Origin: Nemopilema nomurai
Taxonomy: Eukaryota > Cnidaria > Scyphozoa > Rhizostomeae > Rhizostomatidae
Assembly: GCA_003864495.1 (NCBI GenBank)
Contig: ML133421.1
Span: forward strand, 1,550,001-1,614,000
Reading direction: 5' to 3'
DNA: 64,000 bases
Shown here: one piece after another, positions 11,273 through 23,200 of the stretch
Layout: each line of letters opens with the position of its first letter
Numbering within the stretch: position 1 is the first letter of the stretch
The notes under the pieces: model-generated
Database searches by the model: none
Told to the model about the DNA's origin: nothing
Seen by the model: only the letters and a program-made list of their open reading frames with translations
Program-made: the position numbers and the translations under genes

Positions 11273-14200
11273 ATGCTGAAGAGAAAGGTTTTCATAAAGA
11301 AAACAAGGAAAGGAGGTGTAGTAAAGATCGTCAGAGAGCATTATCTAAGAGATGACATAAGCTGTGGTGCAGAACATTGCGAGACCTGCCTTCTGAACAA
11401 ACGTGTTTTGTCAAAGAGCCCTCCGTCCTTCTCCACTTTGTGCAATTTTCCACATTACATCTTGCCAGACACGAATGTTGTGCTTCGACAGGTATAACTG
11501 TAACTTCCTCTTCATGAAAATGTTGGTTTTGGGTTAGCCTTCTTGTGTGTGAGGTGAAAGGTAAAAACACTGTTCGCCTTTGATTACAACCATATTGGTA
11601 ACGGAATCGTATGGGGCGCCCCAGTGTACAGTGGACCCCTTGTATAGAACTTGTCAATCAAGACTAAAATCTTAGCTACAGCCTTTGAAGCTTCGCTTTC
11701 ATTATCACGGTAAATCTGTTTCAAGACAAGACAAATTTTATAAAAATCTTTGGCCATTTTTTACGAGCATTGGCTCAGGCTTCCGACTCAAAGAGAAATA
11801 TGAATGTTTTGCTTTGATCTATGATTCAAATTATATTCATTTGTCTGAGTATCAAGCAAATCCTTTAATGGGGTTTGGTGTGAACTGGCTTTGGTGTGTA
11901 TTGGGGCACCCTGAACTGTGGCAAATTTTACCACCATTATTCCATCATGATCAATTTCTTAGATACCTTGGATCTTTGATAGCTTAGATGGCTTAGGTCA
12001 AGGAGCCTTGGGCAAGGACTTTTAATGTGGAAACATATTTTTAAGGATGCCTTAGTGATGTATTTAACCTGAACAAATTTTGTGATGTTTTGAAAAAGTT
12101 TTGTTTATTTTCAGCTGGATGTGCTAGAAGATAACTTGATTCAAAATGTGATTCTCCTCCAAACAGTTCTGGATGAGGTCGGTGTATTTTCTCTTTTGTC
12201 TCAGTGGGTGGCTAGTTATTCAAATATCGCCATGATACGGTCACTTTTCAATACTTTGGGCATTTTTCTTTGGAGTGTCATCAAATGATTGTGTAGATTT
12301 TAGCAAGTCATGTTATTGCATCTTCATATTCTTTCCTAATTTAAGATAACATTTTTCAAATTTTTTCCATAACATAATTCTACAAAGTAGATGATCCCAT
12401 TTTGTTGAATTATTATAATGTATTTTAGACAAAGGTGGGATTCAGGTCATATCAAATTTGAGTTTAGGAAGTATTTCCTACTTTGTGTCATTACGTTGTA
12501 TTTAATTGATTGGTGTGAAAAACAACTCACTTGATCAAGTTGGGCATGTGATTCAAATGTAAATAGCACAAAATAATGAAGCTTTTGAACTGGAATGCAA
12601 CATTCAAAAAAAAAGAAAACACTTTGTTTGCTAAATGCGTTTATGTTCCACTTTAAGCAGGCCTCTAAAAAGCTTCAATTTCTTTTTGATTCCTTTCTTA
12701 ATTAATTTTTCAATCTTTGCCTTATCCCAAAGTGCACATCCATTGTTGATGTTTTTTTTCTCTCATCTCTTGAAGAGCATAGTTTTCAACCTTGTCAAAA
12801 CATATCTTTTTGATGATGAGCAGAACAAGGCTGGCCATTCTGCATTGGCCCTAAAATGCCGGCTCACAGGCTATCGTGATTCCCAACTGATTGCAGTCTT
12901 TGTAATATGCGGCATGCGATCGCGTGCATGTCTCCACACACGCCCAAATTGTCCAAGGTGTGCTAATCATCGCATGCGCAAAACAAAGAATTTGCCACAA
13001 ATTTCTTTTTAAATTGCTTATGTTTCGAAGATTTTCAAAGCAGTGGTAACTCAAAGTCACCAAAGGCAGTTCTGTCCTTTCCCAAGGCATTCCCATAAGG
13101 GATTTAACAACAGCATTAAAGAGATCGGTTAACAGTTAATATGACAGATCTCTCATTGTTAGCTCAATTCCAAAGCTGACACCAATGACAATTACAAATT
13201 CCTTTTTTTATGAATATCTGCTAACATATCCGCTATGTTAACGATGGTACTATAGTCAGTGACGCTTCATGGCAATTTCTTGACAGATGGTAGGGTCTAC
13301 GGGTCATAGAATTTTTTTCAATCCAGATTTCTTTAAGTGACTAATTAAATTAAATATATTTAAACAAGAACAAGAACCGTTTTTCTGTCAATTTCCTAAG
13401 TTTATGTTCAGTTTATAACAAAAAAGGTCTCCTTGCAAGTAGCACCTAGCTCTTGACAACAGGGATGAGAAACAACTGATAAAAAGCAGTATGCATTGCA
13501 CGCCATCACACGCACAAAGTAATTAAGGTGTGCAAAATGCCGCACGCAGCCAATTTTTATATTACAAAGAATGCTCTTCTATCATCACATAGGCTACACT
13601 TAGATGCTCTCTTTATAAATATTGAATTGGTTGGAATTCTGAAAATGTTATAGAATGGATTATCAGACTACTGCATCCTAAATAGCTCATAACTATTTTC
13701 CATGACATTTTTAGCATTTTCAAGGTTTTCAAGTTCATTTAACCATTTTTAGTAAATTTACTTGTAACCTTGCTCTTACTAGATCCTTTATTTAAAAATG
13801 CAGGTAAAGAGCCAAAGTTTTGTTGCTTACAAAAGGATCAGAGAAATTATTCAGAGACCAGATAAAAGTTTTTACGTCTTTTCTAATGAACATCACTGGT
13901 GAGTATTATCAATTTATCAGTCTTGGTCGTTTGATGCGTGCGATCGCACGCGAACGCATCGGCACACGCATGGCGCCTATAAGGCGAGCGATTTAGCGCA
14001 CGCATGAGATTTATATTTGACTTGACCGTTGCTTTCGACCTTCATAAAACTGTTTTCTTTAACGAAAAATTGGAAATTTTGTTTTCATTAGCTGAGCAAC
14101 ATCGGCATATTCTTTTAATAGTGCCTATTGTGTCTTCCTATTGTGATATGATGTGTTGATCGAGTTGCCAAAATTGTTTCATTTAAATAGGCTTATCGCT

Positions 14201-17200
14201 TTGCTATGTTCGTATCTCCCCAGAAACATGGTGGTCGTCAGCTTTTGTTCAAATTTCTGCCTTCCCGTTTAGGTTAATTAATGGTGAATATAAAAGGTTT
14301 TCTTCGAATGGAAATCATTCAAGGCGTTTGTAAAGGCCTATTATCCGTGGAAGCACTGTCCGGTCTTTGTGGCCAAAAATACTTAAATTCAAACGCGAAG
14401 AATTCCCCAACTTTGTCTCTGTGCACAGGGCATTTTTTAAGCTTTTTTGAGTGGTGGGGCATTTTTCTTAAAAACCCACACTTATACACTACCAGAAATG
14501 ACGTAGGAAATGACACATAACTCTTCGGATTGACGCTTGAGATTGTGATATATACTGAACTATTTTAGGGTTGAGACTTTTGCCTCCAAGATACGACACA
14601 ACCGTAAGTCCTCGAATAAGACCCAGGGACTTATTCCGCAAAAAGATATTTTAGGGTGGGGGCTTATTCGAGGGGAAAGCTTACTCGAGGGTGGGGACTT
14701 ATTTGTTGACAGCAAGAAACACTACCAGCACTGATGGCTATTATGGTAAAAATGTGCTAAAAACACGAGAAACGACGGGATATATTAATTTCAAGGCAGT
14801 ATCTCAGCCTGAGTATGGTTGAAAAATGCAAGGAAAAACTAAGATTTTGGTACATTGGGCAATGAATCGAGTTACAAGGTGGTTAGATGAGAAATATAGT
14901 GATATAAAGATTGCTATCAACAACGATTGAGCCCCCAAATTTGTTACCAACCTATTGAAACACCGGCTACTTTTATCTCGAAGGGCCACAAAATGGCCGA
15001 CATTTGGTCCAAATGTAGCATTTTTCTCTTCAGTAGTGGGGAAACGCGTAGGGCCCGATGGAGAAAATCCCCCCACCACCTAGTATGTTAAAAAATGCCC
15101 TGTCTGTGCAAAGATTATTATTTCCATAAGTGGCTCGAATTCTACAGTAGAGAGAGCATTTAGTACACTACGCTTGATGCTACGAGATAGAAGGTGTGTT
15201 TATTGCAATAGGGATGGAGATGCTATTATGTATTAACATAAAAGATAAAAACTGGATTGCCAAAGAAAGAGAAGAAATATAGCCTCATAGCAACTTTCAA
15301 CCTAATTGAACGCTTTACAGAAAGTTTGTCAATCCAGCATGGTTTCAAACATAACTGCGAGACCTGGACACTGAACCTTTGCAGTACAAGGTTCTTTATT
15401 ATTGTATCAATTTAGCCTATTTTTTTCTGAAAAATTGGGTCTTCATAGATCGAAGCAGTTTTTTAAAAAACCCATGCTTGTTTTTAACATCCTTTTTCTA
15501 CTAAACACTGATGAAAAACTCTCTTTGTCAATTAAATGTCATCTCAGGTCAACAGTGACAAAAAGTCTAAATTCAGGCAAACAATCTTTAGTGTCTTTTT
15601 CTCACTTTCATAAAGCATCACAGAATCTAAAAGGTGAAGAAAATTTGCTGGAGAAACAACAAATTTTCGCCCTCTGCTATCCGGAAACGAATTTTGTACT
15701 GCCACGGTACCGCTTTTAAAGGGGGTAGTGTAAAGAGGGTCTGAAATAGTCAGATATGTAAGAGTGTGAATCGCACGCATGAAAGAAATAATGCGTGTGG
15801 TTTGCCACAGGCATGGTAATCTCCATATGACAAAGACTGATTTATCATGTCACTTGTTTGACTTTCAGACTAAAATGGAGGCTGAACCTGAAGATTCTTT
15901 GTCCTTAATGCTCTCCTTGTGATGTTTTGGTCTCAAAGAACTTTGTTTTCTTTCTCCAGGGAAACATATGTTGAGAGACAAAAAGGAGAGTCTCCAAATG
16001 ACAGAAATGACAGAGCCATCAGAGTTGCCACAAGGTAATTTTGCATTCGTTTGTCATAACTTGGCATCATTGATACCTAAACATGACATCTATTCATCTA
16101 TTTTGTTATAACATATGCTTTGTTAATGTATGGAAATCAATGACCACTCTTTTCTTAATATGGTAATTAAAAGTAATGCATGCCAAAGTAAGATATTTGT
16201 GCTGAAGGGATTAAATTTAAGGGGATGTTAGTGCATGAAGCAGTATTTCTGCAGCAGGATTTACCAACGAACATAACGTTGCCCTGAGTAGCCTCTTGTT
16301 AACGTCAGCATGGGAGTGGGCACTGCGCAGCATCGTCTGTGTTACCAGGGCAACAAGTCACGTGCACAAACCTTTGTTTTAATTTTTTGACAAGCGATGA
16401 AATTACTTTAAAGGGTCCACTTCCTTTCCATTAAAAGAGAGATTAACAACTCGTTAAGACTCACAGATATTCAAGTGAGGTCTTTTTTGAATGGTCATAG
16501 AAATATGAAACGTTTTGCAAAAAGCTTGATTGTCTGTTTCTGCTCATTCAATTATACTAATCTGTTTTTACATTGCGATTTTAAGCAACGCTATGTTTAT
16601 GTTTTGATATCAGCCCAACTTCAGAGACGAAAAGATATGAAAAAAGATAAAATTGAAGTTGTGTTGAAAGTGGGTGTTTAAAGGCGTTATTGGATATATA
16701 CAACCGGAATTTAAAAACCTAGTGCATGCAAATTTAGAGTTTCTATAAAGCTATGTAATAAATTTTGGAGGCATATGCCATACATATGACCCATACATTT
16801 CCATCCTTGCTTTAACGGTTACGCAACTTTGGAAGAAATGGGAATAGCCCTGAAACCCCTCTGACCACGTCAAGGACTGGTCACTAATGGACAAAAACTA
16901 AAATACTCGCGGCAAACATGTTGGCGTGGGCAATTATACAGGCTTCTACAGTTTTGGAGGTTTACGTGAAGTGCAATGTATCGATATTGCATTTATGTCG
17001 TCAAAAGACGACTCCTAGGCTGAACTGCAAATTTGCAATTTATTTGTATGGCAAGACCAGCTGTTCCACGTTTAACCATGTCAAGTCTACAAAATAGGCC
17101 TTTGCCCATTCTTACTTCTTATGTTGTTCATTTCAGCTGGTACGACAAGCATTTGGAATTGTGCCGTTTAGAAAATGATTCAAACTCCAGAGTGTCTATT

Positions 17201-20200
17201 GTACTTTTAACAAATGATGTCGCAAATAAAGATGCAGCTCTCTCCGGAGGTATCGAGGCGTATACAGGCAAGCCGTGTTCATATGTCTTTATGTATAGAT
17301 AAGAGATTCTTAACGGAAGCCACCTTGACCAAATTATAACTATTAATATGGCAAGATGGCATACGTGGAGAAAATAGCATGTTGCTTGGAGATTGTGACT
17401 TAGAACAACAAAATCCACAATTAACCACCTTTACTCTGGGGAGTATAAAGTAAAGGAAATGATTCGTTTAGCTTTGAAGCGAATATACATTTTTGTGTTT
17501 TTGACAACCATGGAGAGCCAAAATTCCTGTTATCGTCTGTTGTAGCATAATGCTGTATGAGACAAATAAAAATAGATTGTATCGATATTTCGTAGGGTAT
17601 TTAAATAGTCCATTTGAATAAAGCCATGGCATTGGTCAGTCTACTTTTGAATAATTGACTACTCTGGGTTGTCCAGTTTCCGTTTTTCGATTAGTATTTG
17701 GAACAGTCTTCTCAGAATATTTGCATTATTCTCAAATATAGTGCAAAAGTATGTCAAGAGCATTTCAGGAAGCCCAGATCTGTTTGAAAAACTCGCGCTA
17801 ACTGATGACAAACGCAAGAAAGATGTAAGTAATTTTTTCATTTATTTGCTTCCTTTAAAGTTCAGGAAGTATTAGTAAGTGAATTTACTTTTTCATAAAG
17901 AAGTCGTATTATGTATACTTGATAAAGTAGGAAGAAGTAGTAGGAAAAATTGTTTTAATCGTCTTATTCTAGGTTTCAGTCATTAAGGATGGAAAAATTC
18001 TTTTTCCGGAGCATCTTCCTTTATCCGAAATCCAAGTTGGACTTAGAACAGGCAAATTGTTCCAGGTATGTTGAAATATTCCAGCATATTGTGCTTTAAA
18101 AGTTCTTCTGGGGTGTCGTGTATTTTTATGTTATAGAGCTTGCTCCATAATTTGCTTGTTATTTCAAAGCTTCTTTTAATTTTTCAGGGGACCTTCTCTG
18201 CAAGCCCGTGAGTACATAATCTTGTTGTTTTTTATTTCGTGATTTTGTATGTCTGCAGGTACCACAGATATTATTTTTCCTACTTTTAGTAATCCTCTTT
18301 TGTCCGAAATCAATATCATCACTTTTGACTTTGATTGGGTCCAGTGTCAAATCTTCAATGACCGAAGGATGTAGAACTTTCTTCTTTTTTGGATCAAGGA
18401 AAGTTGTACCCTCAAGGCCCCAACCTCTCATTTTTATTTCTTCATTTTCTCAGTTTTATTAACGTTCTAAACTTTATAGACAGAAATTTTCCCAACCTCC
18501 CTAGTTTACCTTAATGATAATTATATCTATTCTGCTGTCAAAAATCATCCTGGATATGCACTGTTGTCTTGGCACGATTGCTGGTTGTGTTAGCATCCTT
18601 GAGGCCGACTCTTAAGATCACAATAGGTCGTGTAATTAAAGCTTTTTATAACATGTGAGCTTCTTTCAACAGAGAAAATTTCCTGGAAGGCTCTGTTAGA
18701 GTTTCAGGTGATGAAACAGTGAGTTGCTTCAGCGCTATTTAATTTTGTTCCATTTGATTCGCCCACTGTGGGAGGAGGCGATTCAGAGAGAAGAAAATGA
18801 TTTTCTTTATTAAGGGTTTCTAGTAAAGGAATATGCCTTGGTGTTCATTTTCATGCCAGCTTTGCGTGGTGCAATGATGCAAGTGTACTGAGTTATCTAT
18901 TGAAGATGTTAACAGCGTTTCAGAACTTGAGTAGTCATTTAGAAGTGGTAGGCCAATAGACCAGCGGGTACAACATTTTTATAAACCTTTTGTGGCTGCA
19001 AATGTTTAAGTACCTAAATGGTATCCCTCATTGACCCTTAATCCTGACTTCCATTTGATCGTCCGAATTCTCGCACACATTATGGAAACGTCAATTTCCT
19101 TAAAGTCACGATCCTGACGATCATATGGAAAGCAGGCTTTATGAAATGCCATGTCATGTAAATTATAAAAGAGAAGTATGTGCATCAAACATTTGCAAAA
19201 GTTCGCCAGTTCCCACCACTTAAAATATACAGATTTAATGGCTTCAATTTGTTATTTCGGAATGCCTTGTCATGCTATGTTCGGTTCTTCAGGTATTTTT
19301 GCAAGGCCTAGCAAATCTCAACAGATCGGTTAGTGGCGATGTTGTTGCTGTTGAGATCTTCCCAAAAGAAAAATGGGCGAAGCCATCTTCGATGATTGTT
19401 GAGGAAAATGAAGAGGAAAGCGAGGAATCTGTGGAAGTGGTCAGTCGCGTAATACCAGTTTTTTAATTTTGATTTATTTCTTATTTATTTATTTATTTAA
19501 TGATTTATTTATTTACTTATTATTTGACTGTCAAATGCTGATGCATTCTGTTGATGCCGTGCAGTAGCAACCGTACAACTTGCGAAAAATACCCCAGAGC
19601 TAGAGAGCTTGTATTTCTACTGTTTCCAAATGCTTTCACATTTCTGTTGTTGTTTGTATGCTAGAGATGAAACATTTTTAAGACATGCATGTAGGAGATA
19701 TCATTTCTGGCTTTTTTTTCTGGCGCATTCTTATATATAAAGATATCATTTTTTCCACCATGTCTCTTTGAAATGTTTCTTCATGTCTTCATAACAGATT
19801 CGACCTATTCGATGGGGTCTCTTATACTTGTATTTTCTATCTGCAGGTCACTAATGAGGCAGATAAAGTATCTCCTTTGAAGCCCACTGGAAGGGTATGT
19901 TGAGCAAATGAATGCTGCTTTAGTGTCTGCAACCATTTGCCTTTTATTTGATCCATTGACAGGAATATTTGTTTCCGCGAGTTGAAAAGAGGTCTTTTGA
20001 CAGCCTAAACATACAAACACTGTAATTTGATCACTGCAAACTCGGTGTGCATCGACGAAATTTTCGTTCTATACCTGACGACGATTCTCCAGTTGAAGTC
20101 CAGTCGGGTTTGCAAATACATTTGGAGAAATCGACGCGTTGATAAATTATGGCCTTTTCTCCACCGACTTGCGTGCCTGGTTTAAAATATATTGAACCCC

Positions 20201-23200
20201 TACTCTTTTGTGACTTGATTTGAAAAACTAAACAAATTCTGTGTGTGAAGGTATCCTTAGGAAAAACAGTACTCTGTGCTGAAACAAATGATATTTCAGC
20301 CATGTCATCTGACCTGAGTTTAGAAGCTAAAAACTGTTGCAATATGCTGTTTTAAGCTTCCCAGTCACTTGAAATAGTACTGACATTATCCATTAATAGT
20401 CTTAACGTTATCCTTTACGTGCAATCCTACTTAGGAAAATTGTCAATCAGGGTTGTATTTTGGTGTTATTCCGAAACTTCATGGAGCTCTGTTCTTGTGT
20501 TTTTGTTTTCTACCCCTCCTCTGAAATCGAATTAAGCGAGGGATTTATGTTGTGTTTGAATCCAGAGGAAATTGAGAGGTTTGTTGTCGTTTTAGGTTGT
20601 TGGAATCATTAAACGATGTTGGAGACAATACTGCGGAACAATTTCACCTACAGGGAATCCAAAAGTAACAGTTTTCTCCTTGTGAAGATATCCCTGTTGT
20701 CACAGAATCTTTACCAAAAGTTCAAAATAACATGAAATGCGGCAACATCTATAAACATCAAAGCAGATAAATTTCGTTTGAGAATCTGCAGCCTTGAATC
20801 TTCTAATAAGTTCTTAAGGGGTGTGGAACACTGTATAACTGTGCAGACTATTCGGCCATGCATGCACCAGGTGAAATATTTATGAGTACTCGTCCTGCCG
20901 CATTCTAATGTACTTTGAACGTTCTTGTAGAGCTTTTATTCATTAATGTACTGCTATCTATTTTCTCGAGCTCACAGAAATTCAAATATATCTCTAATGA
21001 TTATAATATCAAAGGTTCTAGTTTTGCTCTGGAATTTAGAGTAGGCGGTTGTTAATCCAGAATAGACAGACCTATTTCCATGCCCATTAGTTTTTCTGCC
21101 TGTTTGAAGTCGGCTATTTGTTCCAAAGGGAACTCGTCACCTCTTCAAAGCAGTTCGGCGAGCGATTCCATTGATACGAATCGAAACGAGGCAGGCAGAG
21201 AGGCTCATGGGAAAGAGAATCATTGTAAGCATCGATGCCTGGCCAAGAACCTCAAGGTACCCCCAAGTAGGTGAATGATTGTCTTTTGCCCTGGCTCTGT
21301 TCGACGATGTTGTCAGATATGACACCTTCAAATAACGAAGAAATTGAAATTATTATCATAAAACTTATAACTTCACAAATATCAGCGGGTTTCTTTCTGG
21401 GCCGTCACAAATCAAAGAATGCAGATTGTATTTAATTTTTCTCTTTTTCTTTTCAAATCCATCAGTTGTCAATCTTTGGTTTTCAAACTTCGTCTTGGAA
21501 TAAAGCTCAAGCTTTTTTATTCTTGACAAATCTATCGGCAGGGCCATTTTGTTAAAGTGCTTGGAGACGTAGGAGACAAAGAAGTAGAGACCCAGGCACT
21601 TCTCATGGAACACGACATAGAGAACTCGCCTTTCAGCAATCTCGTTCTCAAAGATTTACCAGAGATGCCATGGATAATAACCCCCAAGGTTATTGCTTTC
21701 CTTTTTTATCTGATACCCCCATCCTATTTCTCTAACCCTCGACTAGTAGTTTTTCGATTTTTATAAAAGCTCGTTAAGAGTTTTTTCACAGCCAGGTATA
21801 ATAATTTGACTAAATTCTCTAGCTGAGACAGTTTGAAATATCTTGATAGTGACGGTTTGAGTGGTTACGTAGCTTTCGTGCGTCATTTTTCACGATTTAT
21901 TGCACTAGAATGCGGGGGCGTTTTGGCTCATGTGTAAATCTTGATTGTTGTTATGAGGATTACGATCCCTAAATATCAGATGCATCGACGTGAAGAAGTT
22001 GATAGGTAGGTACAAGAAAAAGAACGTTTGCGAAGAAATCCATTTCTAATGAGCGAGTGTCTGCAATGTTTTGTAATTTTGCTTATGTCAGAATTAAGAG
22101 CTGGTAATTTCGCATATTTTCAGGATTACGCCGAGAGACGGGACCTGCGCCCCCTGGACATTTGCAGCATCGACCCCCCCGGATGCACCGACATAGACGA
22201 TGCCTTGCACTGCAGGTTGCTGGAAAACGGGAATTTCGAGGTGAGAAGATGCCCTTCATCATTCCTATCGATCTTTTGTAGAAAAAACATTCTTTCTGAA
22301 ATAGATTTCTAAAGTGATGACGTCACAAAAATCTATTTTAGGAATTTTTTGAATCTGGATCCCAGAACCTGAAAGAGCATCATCAACTACCCCTAAATAA
22401 GCAAAATTAGTAAATTGTGTTACAATTTGACGAAAATATGGCCACATGTGTATTGGCTCTTTCCCCATCAAACATCTGTATTTTTGTCTCTGTTCATAAC
22501 TTTGTGAACAGAGCCAAAATAACAGTGATTCATTATCAAACTTAAAATCTTTCATTGGCCATATTTCAACAGATTTTAGACATATTTTGTTAATTTTACA
22601 TATTTTGAAGTATTTCATGGTGATCATTTATGTAATGTGGTTAAAATTCAAAAAATCTAGAAATAGTTTTTTGGTGGCGTTACACTTTATGTAAAAATTT
22701 TTGAAAGTGTAAAATCCGGCCATATTTATGACTGTTTATGATAATCAGGAGCTTTACAAAGTGTAGACTGGGTTGGTTGGATATCGACGAAAGGTCACGC
22801 GCCGAAGAATATTGTTCCAATTGTGTAGATAGCATTAAGGGCAAAAACTGATTTATGCCTTGCATATGTCACGTGTGTTGTCACGTCATAACAGTCAATG
22901 GCCTGGTATTGTCTCGTGTCGATCTTCTTTTCGCTTTGAAACGCCATAGCAGTTTTATAGTTGTCGAATTTTTGTTCGAGACGAATCAGTGTTTGAGACG
23001 AAACCCTTTAAAGGTATTATGAATCGAAAAATGATTTTAACCTAATCGATAGAACTCACTTTGCTCTTTCCTACTGTAGTATCCATTTGCTAAACTTTAA
23101 TCGCGTTTATTCTGATAATTCACTCCAAAGCCTCGATTTTGCTGCACTACGAACTTCAAAATGTGGCCTACTTCAAACGCGGTCAAACCGCTCTGCCCTA

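Larger units (their letters stand above)
14318..15235 (+). pseudogene. hAT transposase C-terminal remnant, interrupted by a second hAT-type element
   Basis: In DIS3 intron 3, a frame from 14318 ([17 protein letters not shown]) runs into 14425. After removal of the insertion 14426-15102 and one target copy, it continues from 15111 with [20 protein letters not shown], then DRR, to a TAA at about 15233. [10 protein letters not shown] is the signature of the C-terminal dimerisation region of hAT transposases. An in-frame TAA and the loss of everything upstream mark it as a dead fragment. Confidence 0.8.

Noticed and set aside
12895..12980. Palindromic GCATGCGATCGCGTGC patch in DIS3 intron 2, and the similar one at 13935-13990
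   Set aside because: Resembles transposon ends but no paired terminus or target duplication could be found, so no element is called.
17669..18431. Overlapping frames on both strands around DIS3 exons 17742-17824 and 17973-18065
   Set aside because: Only the segments fitting the DIS3 protein in phase are retained; the rest are intronic or antisense chance frames.
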